A stretch of DNA of 64,000 nucleotides from Brevundimonas sp. (GTDB taxonomy: Bacteria; Pseudomonadota; Alphaproteobacteria; Caulobacterales; Caulobacteraceae): positions 62,001 to 126,000 of the forward strand of contig NZ_JAIXTC010000003.1 of NCBI RefSeq assembly GCF_027484365.1, written 5' to 3'. The translations under genes were made by a program, and so were the position numbers. The notes below the pieces were generated by a model. That model was not told the DNA's origin. It saw only the letters and a list, made by a program, of their open reading frames with translations, and searched no databases. This document shows positions 26,538 to 35,810 of this stretch, piece after piece (the stretch's first letter is position 1; each line of letters begins with the position of its first letter).

Positions 26538-27575
26538 TCAGTAGATCAGCTCATCGTCGCCGGAGGCCCCGGCCAGCATGATCTCGCCGCGCGCGGCCAG
26601 GTCCTTGGCGACCTGGACCATGGCCATCTGGGCGGTGTCGACGTCCTTGAGCCTGACGGGCCCCATCGACTCCATGTCCTCGCGCATGATCTTGGACGCC
26701 CGCTCCGACATGTTGGTGAAGAACATTTCCCGCAGGGCCTCGGACGCGCCCTTGAGCGCCAGGGCCAGGGAATCCTTCTCGACCGACCGCAACAGGGTCT
26801 GGACCCCGCCGGGGTCCAGCTTGTTCAGGTCCTCGAAGACGAACATCAGGGCGCGGATACGTTCGGCGCTTTCGCGGTTCCGTTCTTCCAGGGCGCCGAT
26901 GAACCGGGCCTCTGTCTGGCGGTCGAACGAGTTGAAGATGTCGGCCATCGCCTCATGGCTGTCACGCTTGGAGGTGCGCGCCAGGTTCGACATGAACTCG
27001 GTGCGCAGGGTCTGTTCGATCTTGTCGAGGATCTCTCGCTGGACCGGCTCCATGCGCAGCATCCGCTGGACGCATTCCAGGGCGAAATCTTCGGGCAGGC
27101 TGGTCAGCACGCGGGCGGCGTGATCGGGCTTCACCTTGGACAGGACCACGGCGACCGTCTGGGGGTATTCGTTCTTCAGATAGTTGGCGAGGACGGCCTC
27201 GTTCACATTGCCCAGCTTGTCCCACATGGTCCGGCCGGCCGGACCGCGGATTTCCTCCATCAGGCCATCGACACGTTCCGGCGGAAGGAAGGCGGCCAGC
27301 AGGCGCTGGGTCTGTTCGAACGAGCCCATCACGGCGCCGGAGCCGCTCATGCCCGACACGAACTCGACCATCAGCTCCTCGACCACCGAGGCGCTGACCG
27401 TGCCAAGACCGGCCATGGCCTGGGAGATCTCCTTGACCTCCTCGTCATCCAGCCCCTGCCACAGGCGGGTATGCTCCTCGCCGAGCGCCAGAAGGATGAC
27501 CGCCGCCTTTTCCGGACCGGTCAGTTTCTTGGCGTCATCCACGGACCCTTTCTTGCTGGCCATCCGTGCCGCCAT
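26538..27575 (-). CDS. fliG: Flagellar motor switch protein FliG
   Basis: C-ring protein linking the MS ring to the stator. The 345-residue product has the N-terminal [18 protein letters not shown], the middle EHPQT-like region ([23 protein letters not shown]) and the C-terminal torque helix region ([33 protein letters not shown]). The start shares one base with the fliF stop (TGATG); an in-frame ATG at 27563 is possible. Confidence 0.97.
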   Translation of the reverse strand: MAARMASKKGSVDDAKKLTGPEKAAVILLALGEEHTRLWQGLDDEEVKEISQAMAGLGTVSASVVEELMVEFVSGMSGSGAVMGSFEQTQRLLAAFLPPERVDGLMEEIRGPAGRTMWDKLGNVNEAVLANYLKNEYPQTVAVVLSKVKPDHAARVLTSLPEDFALECVQRMLRMEPVQREILDKIEQTLRTEFMSNLARTSKRDSHEAMADIFNSFDRQTEARFIGALEERNRESAERIRALMFVFEDLNKLDPGGVQTLLRSVEKDSLALALKGASEALREMFFTNMSERASKIMREDMESMGPVRLKDVDTAQMAMVQVAKDLAARGEIMLAGASGDDELIY

Positions 27576-29221
27576 CAGCCTTCGTGTACCCAGCCGCGCA
27601 GGATGGAGGTCGACTCATCCGGGTGCTTGTCGACGAAATCCGCGACCTTCTTGACCGACGACGCCTTCACCTGACCCTCGATCCGGGCGATGTCGAGCCT
27701 CTGATCGATTTCGGACGGGGGCATCAGCTGACCGGCCGGGCCGCCGACGAGGCTGGTCTGCAGCGAGGTGACACCCATCTGGCCGCCGCCCCCGCCGCCG
27801 CCCCCGCCGGCCATGGCGGGCATGCCGCCGGGGCCGCTGGCGGACTTCAGCAGGGGGCGCAGCACGAAGAAGATCAGCAGCAGGCCGGTGATCAGCAGCA
27901 CCAGCAGCTCGACCCCGCGCATGATGTCGTTCTTGGTGAAGTTCAGCAGAGGCGAGCCGCCGTCGGTGCCGCCGGCCGAGATCAGGGCGTCGCGATTGAA
28001 GCGGACGTTGGTGACCCTCACCTGGTCGCCGCGCGACTGGTCATAGCCCATGGCCGCCTTCACCAGATCTTCGATCTGGGTGATCTCTTCCGGCGTGCGG
28101 GCGGCGTAGGTCGGCTCACCGCCCGGCTCCGCGGCGGGCGTCAGCTTTCCGTCCACGGCCACCGCGACCGACAGCTTGCGCACCTCGCCCGGTTCCTTGG
28201 TCGTGGTCGTGGTCGTGTTGGAGATCTCGTAGTTGGTGGTCTCACCCGTGACGCTCTCGGTCGAGCCCGCAGGGGTGACCGCCGGGGCCGCGCCGCCGGG
28301 GATATTGTTGGCCGCCGTGGCGCCGCCGTCGGGCGTGCCCTCGGTATCCTGTGACTGGGAGCCGTTGGACGAGGTCGAGCGGACGACCTGGCCGTCGGGG
28401 TCGTATTTCTGCTCCTGGGTGGTGGAACGGGTCATGTCGATGTCGGCGGTGACCTGGACCCGCGCGGCGCCCGGACCGACGACACCCTCGACCAGGTCCT
28501 TGATGCGGGCCTGAAGCTGGGCCTCGGTATTGGTCTTGGCGGCTTCGGCGGTGGCGGAGGAGAAGCCCTCCTCGTCGTCGGCGGCGGCGAGCGTCTGGTT
28601 GCTCTCGTCGACGACGGTGACCTTGCCCGGCTTCAGGTTCGGCACCGACGAGGCGATGACGTTGCGGATGGCGCGGACCTGATCGGCGCTGAGGGCGCGG
28701 CCGCCGAGGCCCACGACGACGGCGGCGGTCGGCTCGGCGGCGTCCTGGGCGAACAGTTCGCGGCGCGGCAGGGCGATCTGGACGCGGGCGGAGGAGATGC
28801 CGCGCATCGACATGATCGTGCGGGCCAGTTCGCCCTGCAGGGCGCGCTGTTCCGAAATCTGCTGCTGGAATTCGGTCTGGCCGAGGACGGACTGGTTGTC
28901 GAACAGCTCGTAACCGACCGAGCCCGAGGTCACGAGGCCCTTGCCCGCCAGCATCAGGCGAGCCGTCCCGACGTCGTCGCGGTTGACCATGATGGTCGAG
29001 CCGTCGCCGCGGGTGGAGTATTTGATCCCCGCCTGCTCCAGAGAGGCGGTGATCTCGCCGGCCTCCCGCAGGTCGAGGTTGGAGTACAGCAGGGCGTCCG
29101 GCGCCTGACCGACGCGCATCATCACGGCGACGAGGATGGCGGCGACGCCGGCCCCGACGCCGAGGATCATGGCCAGTCGCCCGATCCCGAATCTCTGCAA
29201 TGCCGCCGTGAAGCCGCCCAC
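27575..29221 (-). CDS. fliF: Flagellar MS-ring protein FliF
   Basis: The 548-residue membrane ring protein has an N-terminal membrane segment (about 15-37), ring-building motifs ([21 protein letters not shown]), a large periplasmic domain, a C-terminal membrane segment (about 428-448) and a short cytoplasmic tail that binds FliG ([21 protein letters not shown]). A Gly-rich run lies just after the second membrane segment. It is the first gene of the operon, 72 bases downstream of a TTAA-N7-TTAA CtrA-type box. Confidence 0.97.
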   Translation of the reverse strand: MGGFTAALQRFGIGRLAMILGVGAGVAAILVAVMMRVGQAPDALLYSNLDLREAGEITASLEQAGIKYSTRGDGSTIMVNRDDVGTARLMLAGKGLVTSGSVGYELFDNQSVLGQTEFQQQISEQRALQGELARTIMSMRGISSARVQIALPRRELFAQDAAEPTAAVVVGLGGRALSADQVRAIRNVIASSVPNLKPGKVTVVDESNQTLAAADDEEGFSSATAEAAKTNTEAQLQARIKDLVEGVVGPGAARVQVTADIDMTRSTTQEQKYDPDGQVVRSTSSNGSQSQDTEGTPDGGATAANNIPGGAAPAVTPAGSTESVTGETTNYEISNTTTTTTKEPGEVRKLSVAVAVDGKLTPAAEPGGEPTYAARTPEEITQIEDLVKAAMGYDQSRGDQVRVTNVRFNRDALISAGGTDGGSPLLNFTKNDIMRGVELLVLLITGLLLIFFVLRPLLKSASGPGGMPAMAGGGGGGGGGQMGVTSLQTSLVGGPAGQLMPPSEIDQRLDIARIEGQVKASSVKKVADFVDKHPDESTSILRGWVHEG

Positions 29222-29292
29222 GCGTCCCCGCCCAAAACTATAAGGCGGGGGAGCCGACTGCCCCCGCTAGGCAGAAACTGCCGCCCGCGTGG

Positions 29293-29307
29293 TTAACGGC
29301 GGTTTAA
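29293..29307 (-). promoter_or_regulatory. CtrA-type box upstream of fliF
   Basis: TTAA at 29293-29296, seven bases, TTAA at 29304-29307: an exact match to the TTAA-N7-TTAA full CtrA site known for early flagellar promoters including Caulobacter fliF. It is 72 bases upstream of the fliF start codon. The arrangement is symmetrical, so it reads the same on both strands. Confidence 0.82.
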
Positions 29308-29514
29308 GTGTCGGGGTTAGCGGGCCAATTTTCGGGGTTAATGGCCATTCTTTCGTGTCCGGCGGCCACGCCTCACGGATCGCACATGAAGTGTAGCTCA
29401 GGCTCTGGCCCAAGCCTGGGGCCTGAATGAGGGCGCGTGCGATGTCGCAGATAAAAATCTGTGCGGCGCCCGGAAACACGACTGCGCCTGTATTTGCGGC
29501 CTGTTTCGCCCCTC

Positions 29515-29640
29515 GAATGCGCTTTCATATCCGGCGGGCCTATACTGCTGCCCCGGTTCGCGGAGCGTGCGAACAGCGGGCGGTTCGTCCGTTTTGTCCG
29601 CTTCGTCAGGGTATCTTTCGTCCGGACCGACGGACGAAGC
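29515..29640 (+). repeat. Dispersed TTCGTCCG element, copy 1
   Basis: Block order on the plus strand: GAATGCG, TCATATCC-GGCG, CCTATA, CCCCGGTTCGCGGAG, GCGAAC, degenerate nonamers (TTCGTCCGT), TTCGTCAGGGTAT, TTTCGTCCGGAC and CGGACGAAG. The same order is found on the minus strand at 60254-60120. Each copy lies with its CGGACGAAG end 40-60 bases behind the stop codon of an adjacent gene. The two are clearly related over about 125 bases. Confidence 0.75.
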
Positions 29641-29691
29641 GCTCAAGCAGAGAGAGGCCACGCCTTGAGGGGGCGCGCCACAAGACTGGTA

Positions 29692-30681
29692 TTAACGGAG
29701 GGCCTCGACCACCGACCCCGCACCGGACGGAAGCGGCGCATCCGGATCCCGCAGGATCGCCTCGACATCGCGGAACATCACCTCGGCCTGCCAGTCGCGG
29801 TTCAGCAGATGCCAGCCGTCGGGATACCAGGCGGTGCGCAGATTGGGCGGATCGCCGGCGCGGATCAGGGCGCGGCGCATCGGCCCCTTCTCGATGACCT
29901 CGTCGTGGGCACCGTACATGAGGATGGTCGGCCCCCTCACCTGCCCCAGCTTGAGGGTGGCGCTCTCCATCAGATCGACGAGGCCATACAGGGAATCGAA
30001 CCGGGTCGAGCGGATGAAGCCCGGGTCGTTTCCGTTGGCCGTCAGCTCCATCAGATTATCGGTCGCCAGATAGCGGCGGAGGGCCCAGTCGGGGGGCGTG
30101 ATCGAGCGCGATCCCATCAGACGGGCGGCCGCCCACAGGCTGGCGCGGTTGGGCAGGCTCTGGCTCGACCAGCCCCAGACGGCGGGGGCCAGCAGGATCA
30201 GCTGGTCAGCGGCCGGCGGCCGATCCGAGGCGAAGGCGGAGATGGCGACCGCCCCGCCCATGCTCTCTCCGGCCACGGCGATGCGGGCGTTCGGATAACG
30301 GGCGCGGACCAGGGCGACGACGGTGCGCAGATCCTCGGCCATCCTCGCCTCCCCGGCCCAGATGCCCCGACCGGGTGAGTCTCCGAAGCCGCGCTGGTCA
30401 TAGGCGTAGGTGACGATCCCGTGCTCGGCCCACCAGGGCCCGGCCAGCCGGAAGCCGGCGGCGTGGTCGTTCATCCCGTGCAGGCCGATGACGATCGCCT
30501 CGGGGTCTTGCGGCCCCCAGCGGAGGTAGGGCAGCCGGCCCCCGTCATCGACGACGAAGGCTCCGGGTTCGAGGCGCGGTCCCGCAAACCCTGCGGGTGG
30601 CGTCAGCGGCGGCTGGACATGGGGTGTGGCGCAGGCGGCGAGGCCCAGCAGCATCACGGTCAGGATCAGGGCGCGGATCAT
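29692..30681 (-). CDS. Alpha/beta-hydrolase lipoprotein (lysophospholipase/monoacylglycerol lipase-like)
   Basis: A 329-residue serine hydrolase with a lipoprotein signal peptide (LGLAACATP, acyl-Cys17). Seen: the oxyanion loop LHGMNDHAAGF, AYDQRGFGDSPGRG, the nucleophile elbow GESMGG, the acidic residue in YGAHDEVIEKG and the catalytic His in DGWHLLNRD, the set found in Hydrolase_4/monoglyceride-lipase proteins. It overlaps the uracil-glycosylase-like gene upstream by 4 bases. Confidence 0.92.
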   Translation of the reverse strand: MIRALILTVMLLGLAACATPHVQPPLTPPAGFAGPRLEPGAFVVDDGGRLPYLRWGPQDPEAIVIGLHGMNDHAAGFRLAGPWWAEHGIVTYAYDQRGFGDSPGRGIWAGEARMAEDLRTVVALVRARYPNARIAVAGESMGGAVAISAFASDRPPAADQLILLAPAVWGWSSQSLPNRASLWAAARLMGSRSITPPDWALRRYLATDNLMELTANGNDPGFIRSTRFDSLYGLVDLMESATLKLGQVRGPTILMYGAHDEVIEKGPMRRALIRAGDPPNLRTAWYPDGWHLLNRDWQAEVMFRDVEAILRDPDAPLPSGAGSVVEALR

Positions 30682-31274
30682 GAGCCCAGAATGCCCCGAA
30701 CCCTCTTGCGAAGATACGGGACGACCTCAGCCTCGAACCACGGATTGCGCCGGAGCCAGCCGGTGTTCCGCCACGACGGATGGGGCATGGGCAGAACGGC
30801 TGGCGCATGGTCCCTCCAGGCGCGGACGGTGTCGGTCATACTGGCCTTCGCCCGATCGCCCAGAGCCCAGGCCTGGGCATAGCCGCCGACCAGCAGGGTC
30901 AGCTCCATCCCGGGAAGCGCCTCCAGCAGCCGGGTCCGCCACAGCTCGGCGCACCGACGCGGCGGCGGATAGTCGCCGCCCTTCGGCGCCGTACCGGGAT
31001 AGCAGAAGGCCTGGGCCGCGACCCCGATACGGCGATCAGCGTAGAAGGTCTCATAGTCCAGGCCCATCCAGTCCCGCAGCCGGTCGCCGGACGGGTCCGT
31101 GAAGGGCACCCCGCTCTCATGAACCCGCCGTCCCGGAGCCTGGCCGCAGATCAGCAGGCGGGTCTCGGGAAAGACCCGGACCACGGGGCGCGGTTCATGC
31201 GGCAGTTCGCCGAGACAGGCCCGGCAGGCGCGGATGTCCGAAAGGACGTCTTCGAGGTCAGGCGAAGTCGTCAT
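30678..31274 (-). CDS. Uracil-DNA glycosylase superfamily protein
   Basis: A 198-residue UDG-fold protein: CRACLGELPHEPRPV, the active-site segment LLICGQAPGRRVHESGVPF with DPSGDRLRDWM, and the C-terminal MPHPSWRNTGWLRRNPWF. The pattern resembles the UdgX/family-4-like group, where the corresponding loop is GQAPGxxxH; whether it removes uracil is not shown. It overlaps the DUF3253 gene by 17 bases upstream and the hydrolase by 4 downstream. Confidence 0.88.
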   Translation of the reverse strand: MTTSPDLEDVLSDIRACRACLGELPHEPRPVVRVFPETRLLICGQAPGRRVHESGVPFTDPSGDRLRDWMGLDYETFYADRRIGVAAQAFCYPGTAPKGGDYPPPRRCAELWRTRLLEALPGMELTLLVGGYAQAWALGDRAKASMTDTVRAWRDHAPAVLPMPHPSWRNTGWLRRNPWFEAEVVPYLRKRVRGILGS

Positions 31275-31578
31275 CGACCTCGGGCTTGGGCGGCAAGGCG
31301 GCCAGGGCCGCGGCGGTTTCCGCCTCGGTCGGCAGGCGCAGACGGGTCACGCCCCGGAAGTTGGACGGATCGACGACCTTGCCCTTCTTGGTAATCGTCA
31401 GCCTGCCCTGACGCATGAGACCCAGGGCCGTGGCCCGGACCTTGGGCAGGACGCGCTGCCACTGCTCGGCCTGGATGTGTTTGGCGACGTCCGCCGGTTC
31501 GACGGACTTGCCGCCGACGCCCTTGGGGTCCGCTTTCGCCAGGGTTTCGAAAATTGCCGCTTCGATTGGATCGCTCAT
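31258..31578 (-). CDS. DUF3253 family small protein
   Basis: A 106-residue winged-helix-like protein of the DUF3253 type: MSDPIEAAIFETLAKADPKG, KSVEPADVAKHIQAEQWQRVLPKVRATALGLMRQGRLTITKKGKVVDP and GVTRLRLP. DNA binding is suggested only by the fold-like pattern. The ATG at 31578 is preferred. It overlaps the glycosylase-like gene, so a shared role in nucleic acid repair is possible (inference). Confidence 0.85.
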   Translation of the reverse strand: MSDPIEAAIFETLAKADPKGVGGKSVEPADVAKHIQAEQWQRVLPKVRATALGLMRQGRLTITKKGKVVDPSNFRGVTRLRLPTEAETAAALAALPPKPEVDDDFA

Positions 31579-31625
31579 CGGGCCTATATGCTGCACTGCA
31601 AGATCAAAAAGAAGGCATGGTACGG

Positions 31626-32060
31626 ATGGTAGCCAAGATCACAGTCACCGAAGGCGAGTTCGCCGGTTGGCAGACCTACGACGTACACGGCACCTTCGAC
31701 CAGACGGTCGGCCCATTCTATTTCAAACCGGACCCTGACGGCCGTATGCGCTGCGCCTTCCGCGCCGAGCCCAAACACATGAATGCGGGCCACCGGATGC
31801 ACGGCGGCTGCCTCATGACCTTCGCCGACATCGCCCTGTTCCAGACCGCCTACCAGCAGATGGAGGGCATGAACGGCGTGACCGTTCAGCTGGATTCCAC
31901 CCTGATCGACGGCGCCTATGTCGGCGAACTGGTGGAGGCGACAGGCGAGGTGGTGCGCGCAGGCGGGTCGCTGATCTTCGTGCGTGGACAGATCTGCACC
32001 GGCGACCGGACGCTCATGACCTATTCCGGCATCATCCGGAAGTTCACCCCGCGGACCTGA
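31626..32060 (+). CDS. PaaI-family thioesterase (hotdog fold)
   Basis: A 144-residue acyl-CoA thioesterase-like protein: HMNAGHRMHGGCLMTFADIALFQTAY contains the hotdog HGG motif with the catalytic Asp about eight residues later, followed by VQLDSTLIDGAYVGELVEA. The ATG at 31626 is chosen because AGAAGG ends ten bases before it; an ATG at 31617 is too close to it. It is divergent from the DUF3253 gene and convergent with the GST gene. Confidence 0.9.
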   Translation: MVAKITVTEGEFAGWQTYDVHGTFDQTVGPFYFKPDPDGRMRCAFRAEPKHMNAGHRMHGGCLMTFADIALFQTAYQQMEGMNGVTVQLDSTLIDGAYVGELVEATGEVVRAGGSLIFVRGQICTGDRTLMTYSGIIRKFTPRT

Positions 32061-32068
32061 AGCCCCGC

Positions 32069-32689
32069 CTAGATTCCGACCTTGGCGGCCGGCCGGGCGC
32101 GGCAGTCTTCCAGCCAGCGGGCCAGATGGACGAGTTCCTCCGGCGGCCGGTATTTGACCATCCGCGCGAAATCGAGACCGACGACCCCGACGATGTCGGC
32201 GATGGTGAACCGGTCCAGCGCGATGAACGGATGGTCGGCCAGATGCCGGTCCAGGGTGCGCATGAAACGCTCTGCGGCGACGCGGTTGTAGTCGGCGACC
32301 TGGGGCTGCTGGGCGGATTCCAGTGCGGCCAGGGCCGGATGGGTGAGGCGCACGTTCAGCATGATGGGATTGGCGAGGTAGAATTCGCAGCGCCGGGTCC
32401 ACATCTCGACGATGGCCTGTTCGCGCGCATCGACGCCGAACAGGTTCGGCTCAGGATACATCGACTCCAGATAGCGGCCGATGGCGACGGATTCCGAGAT
32501 GGTGGTTCCGTCGTCCAGCTCCAGCGCCGGAACATGGGGCACGCCGACCCTGGAGCGATAGTCCGGCGTCTTGTGCTCGCCCGACATGATGTCGATGGGC
32601 ACGATCTCGACGTCCTCGATGCCCTTCTCGGCCATCACCCAGCGGACGCGTCGGGGATTGGGAGCGCGGTGGCTGTCGTAGAGTTTCAT
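32069..32689 (-). CDS. Glutathione S-transferase family protein
   Basis: A 206-residue GST: thioredoxin-fold N-domain opening MKLYDSHRAPNPRRVRWVMAEKG, GVPHVPALELDDGTTISESVAIGRYLE (cis-Pro and glutathione-binding ES), then an all-helical C-domain ending RMVKYRPPEELVHLARWLEDC. The substrate is unknown. Start at ATG 32689. It lies 16 bases behind the CNT transporter gene and is probably cotranscribed with it. Confidence 0.92.
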   Translation of the reverse strand: MKLYDSHRAPNPRRVRWVMAEKGIEDVEIVPIDIMSGEHKTPDYRSRVGVPHVPALELDDGTTISESVAIGRYLESMYPEPNLFGVDAREQAIVEMWTRRCEFYLANPIMLNVRLTHPALAALESAQQPQVADYNRVAAERFMRTLDRHLADHPFIALDRFTIADIVGVVGLDFARMVKYRPPEELVHLARWLEDCRARPAAKVGI

Positions 32690-32705
32690 CGGGGCGGGCT
32701 CCGGT

Positions 32706-33977
32706 TCAGCGGAATATGGAGGCCGGCATCGCGCCGACAACCGCCGCGGTCATCAGGGTGGCCAGGAAGCCCGCGAACAGCGCCTTCCACACCAGACCCA
32801 GAACCTCTTCGCGCCGTTCGGGGATCAGGACCGACAGGCCGGTGACCGTGATCCCGACCGAGCCGATATTGGCGAAGCCGCACAGGGCATAGGTCAGCAG
32901 CATGCGGGTGCGCTCGCTCATTTCCCCGACCGGCACCTCCCCCAGTCGGATGAAGGCGACGAACTCGGTCAGGGTCAGTTTGACGCCCAGCAACCAGCCC
33001 GCCTTGCCCGCTTCGGACCAGTCGATGCCGATCAGCCAGGCCAGAGGCATGAAGAGCCAGCCCAGCAGACGTTCGACCGTGATGTGATCGCCGAACAGCC
33101 AGAAGCCGCCGAGCATGACGTTCACCAGGGCGACCAGGGCCACAAAGACGATCAGCACGGCGGAGATGTTGAGCACCACCATCAGACCGTCGGCCGTGCC
33201 CTTCACGATCGCGTCGATGGCGGAGTCGTATTTGAGGGCCGAGCCGTAGTCCGCCACCGCTCCCCCCTCGCCCGGCTTCTCGGGAATGATGATGCGGGCC
33301 AGCAGCACGCCCGCGGGCGCCGAGACGATGGAGGCGACCAGAACGTGACCGGCGGCGTTCGGCAGGGTGGCGGACAGGATGGTGGCGTAGGCGACCATGG
33401 TCGATCCGGCGACGGTCGCGAGGCCCACGACCATCATGAGGAAGATCTCGGACCGGGTGAGCTTGTCGAGGTAGGCGCGGATCACGATCGGGCTCTCGAT
33501 CATGCCGAGGAAGATGTTGGCAGCGACCGCGAGCGCCGAGGCTCCGCCCAGACCCATGGTCTTCTGGAACAGCAGCCCGAAGGCCAGCGTCAGCCATTTC
33601 AGCACCTTCCAGTGCCACAGCAGGGCCGACAGGGCCGAGATCACCAGGATCAGGGGCAGTACGTTGAAGGCGAAGGTGAACAGGCCGCCAGGGTTCGTCA
33701 CCGCATAGGGCTGGTCTCCGCCGGCGAGGTAGCCGAACACGAACTTCGTCCCCTCGGCGGTAGCGACGGCCAGGCCGTCGACGGCGCCGGTGATGGCGGC
33801 CAGGACGGTCTGCGATCCCGGTATGGCGAACAGGCCGAGGACCAGCAGGGCCTGGACGCCGATGGCGCCGAGCGTGAGCCTCCACGGGAAGGCGCGCTTG
33901 TTCTCCGACAGTCCCCAGCAGGCGGCGACGATGACGACGAGCCCGAGCACGCTCTGAAAATTCAGCAGGCTGAACAT
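32706..33977 (-). CDS. Concentrative nucleoside transporter (NupC/CNT family)
   Basis: A 423-residue cation-coupled nucleoside transporter with about 8-10 membrane helices. Conserved segments: VFGYLAGG, NPGGLFTFAFNVLPLILVISALSALLWHW, GASALAVAANIFLGMIESPIVIRAYL and FANIGSVGI near the C-terminus. Start at ATG 33977 (MFSLLNFQSVLGL). Substrate preference is not apparent. Confidence 0.95.
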   Translation of the reverse strand: MFSLLNFQSVLGLVVIVAACWGLSENKRAFPWRLTLGAIGVQALLVLGLFAIPGSQTVLAAITGAVDGLAVATAEGTKFVFGYLAGGDQPYAVTNPGGLFTFAFNVLPLILVISALSALLWHWKVLKWLTLAFGLLFQKTMGLGGASALAVAANIFLGMIESPIVIRAYLDKLTRSEIFLMMVVGLATVAGSTMVAYATILSATLPNAAGHVLVASIVSAPAGVLLARIIIPEKPGEGGAVADYGSALKYDSAIDAIVKGTADGLMVVLNISAVLIVFVALVALVNVMLGGFWLFGDHITVERLLGWLFMPLAWLIGIDWSEAGKAGWLLGVKLTLTEFVAFIRLGEVPVGEMSERTRMLLTYALCGFANIGSVGITVTGLSVLIPERREEVLGLVWKALFAGFLATLMTAAVVGAMPASIFR

Positions 33978-34077
33978 GGAAACCGATCTTCCCCACACCG
34001 GCGTCGCCGGGTCCGTCGTCGCTTGAACGACAGCGCGCGCCGTGCCGCAAGCCTATTTGTCGCAGTCCACAACGCGA

Positions 34078-34105
34078 AACGGCCCGGCGTCGCCGCCGGG
34101 CCGTT
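34078..34105. terminator. Hairpin terminator behind ilvE
   Basis: Perfect 12-bp stem AACGGCCCGGCG / CGCCGGGCCGTT with a 4-base loop, 24 bases after the ilvE stop codon (read on the minus strand). The following T-run is short (TTTCG). Confidence 0.75.
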
Positions 34106-34128
34106 GCTTCGATGCGCGTCGAAGCCGC

Positions 34129-35007
34129 TTACCTGATGCCGCGAACCAGCTTGCCGTAGTCATCCATCAGCGTCAGCGACAGGTCGCCCGGCGTGAAGGT
34201 GTATTCGCCGATCGACTGGACCGGCGTGACCTCGGCGGCCGAGCCGGTCAGGAAGCATTCCGAGAAGGTCGAAAGCTCTTCCGGACGGATGTGACGCACC
34301 ACGACCTCGATACCCTTGGCCTTGGCGATGTCGATGACCGTCTGGCGGGTGATGCCGTTCAGGATGTGGGTCACGTCCGGGGTGTGGATCACGCCGTCCT
34401 GGACGAAGAAGACGTTGGCTCCGGTGGCCTCGGCGACATAGCCGCGCCAGTCCAGCATCATGGCGTCCGCGAAACCGCGCTTCTCGGCCGCGTTCTTGGA
34501 CATGGTGCAGATCATGTAGAGGCCGGCGGCCTTGGCCGTCGTCGGGGCGGTCAGCGGGTCAGGGCGGCGCCACTTGGCCCACTCCAGCTTGATGCCCTTC
34601 TTCTTGACCTCGGGGTCGAAATAGCTCGGCCAGTCCCACACGGCGATGGCGACATGGACCTTGTTGTTCAGGGCCGAGACGCTGACCTGTTCCGGGCCGA
34701 GGAAGGCGACGGGACGGATATAGGCGTCCTCCATCCCCATCTTTGCGCAGGTTTCCTTGCAGGCCTGATCGATCTCGGCCACGCTGTACGGCAGTTCGAA
34801 ATCCAGCAGGTTCGCCGACCGGGCCAGGCGCTCGGAATGCTCTGTCAGCTTGAAGATTTCGCCGCCATACATACGCTCACCCTCGAACACCGACGAGCCG
34901 TAGTGAAGGGCATGGGTCAAAACGTGCGTTTTCGCTTCCCGCCAGGGAACGAATTCACCATTCATCCAGATCCAGCCGTCACGATCGTCGAAAGGAATGA
35001 AGGCCAT
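34129..35007 (-). CDS. ilvE: Branched-chain amino acid aminotransferase
   Basis: Class IV PLP aminotransferase for the last step of leucine, isoleucine and valine synthesis. The 292-residue product has the PLP lysine in TTAKAAGLYM, and GYVAEATGANVFFV, ILNGITRQTV and FLTGSAAEVTPV. It is a monocistronic gene with its own terminator; the OmpR-type regulator gene is divergent from it. Confidence 0.95.
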   Translation of the reverse strand: MAFIPFDDRDGWIWMNGEFVPWREAKTHVLTHALHYGSSVFEGERMYGGEIFKLTEHSERLARSANLLDFELPYSVAEIDQACKETCAKMGMEDAYIRPVAFLGPEQVSVSALNNKVHVAIAVWDWPSYFDPEVKKKGIKLEWAKWRRPDPLTAPTTAKAAGLYMICTMSKNAAEKRGFADAMMLDWRGYVAEATGANVFFVQDGVIHTPDVTHILNGITRQTVIDIAKAKGIEVVVRHIRPEELSTFSECFLTGSAAEVTPVQSIGEYTFTPGDLSLTLMDDYGKLVRGIR

Positions 35008-35089
35008 TGAACAACGTCTCCTGCGCAGATTTGCCGGTTAGAACGCCCGAAGCGCTCAAGGTCAACGCCATGCGCGCGGGAATGTTCGC

Positions 35090-35809
35090 ATGAGCAGCAG
35101 TCGTTCGGGGCCTGTGGCCGGCGCCGGCGTGGGGCGTCACCTGCTGATCGTCGATGACGACGACCGGATTCGCGAGCTCCTGAAGGAGTATCTGGCGCGC
35201 GAGGGCTATCGGGTGACCGGGGCCGCGCATGCGGCTGCGGCCCGTCGCCTCATGGAGCTGATCGAGTTCGACCTGGTCGTTCTCGACGTCATGATGCCGG
35301 GCGAGAGCGGGCTGGAGCTGACGACATGGGTCCGGTCCAAGGCCCAGTTGTCGAAGACGCCGGTCCTGCTGCTGACCGCGCGAGGCGAGGCGTCGGACCG
35401 GATCGACGGCCTGTCACGCGGCGCCGACGACTATATGTCCAAGCCTTTCGATCCGAAGGAGCTGGCGCTGCGCATCGACGCGATCCTCAGGCGGACGGGC
35501 GTGAAACCGATCATGCCGCGCGAGATCCGGCTCGGTACGGCGATGTTCGACCTGGAGCGGCTTGAGCTGACCCGTGACGGCGCGCCGATGCGGCTGACCG
35601 AGGCGGAGGCCCAACTGTTGAAGACCCTGGCCCTGCACGCCCACGCGCCCGTCGAGCGGATGGATCTGTCGCCGGACACGGCCGACATCACCGGCCGCGC
35701 CGTGGATGTCCAGGTGACCCGTCTGCGGCGCAAGCTCGAAGCCGATCCGAAGAACCCGCGCTATCTCCAGACTGTCCGCGGCGTCGGCTATATGCTGGCG
35801 CCCGACTGA
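35090..35809 (+). CDS. OmpR-family response regulator
   Basis: A 239-residue regulator: REC domain with Asp66 in LVVLDVMMPGESG and the KPFDPKEL lysine block, followed by a winged-helix output domain (about 145-235; VDVQVTRLRRKLEADPKNPRYLQTVRGVGYML). The start at 35090 gives a 16-residue unstructured lead. One base separates its stop codon from the kinase start, a typical two-component operon. It resembles PetR/FeuP-like alphaproteobacterial regulators in order and size. Confidence 0.95.
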   Translation: MSSSRSGPVAGAGVGRHLLIVDDDDRIRELLKEYLAREGYRVTGAAHAAAARRLMELIEFDLVVLDVMMPGESGLELTTWVRSKAQLSKTPVLLLTARGEASDRIDGLSRGADDYMSKPFDPKELALRIDAILRRTGVKPIMPREIRLGTAMFDLERLELTRDGAPMRLTEAEAQLLKTLALHAHAPVERMDLSPDTADITGRAVDVQVTRLRRKLEADPKNPRYLQTVRGVGYMLAPD

Positions 35810-35810
35810 C

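Larger units (their letters stand above)
29222..29691. other. Intergenic region between fliF and the hydrolase gene
   Basis: No credible gene in 470 bases. It contains the fliF leader and CtrA box, an AT-richer patch (about 29290-29350) likely holding the promoter, and, from 29515 to 29640, copy 1 of a dispersed element with TTCGTCCG repeats. Confidence 0.7.
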
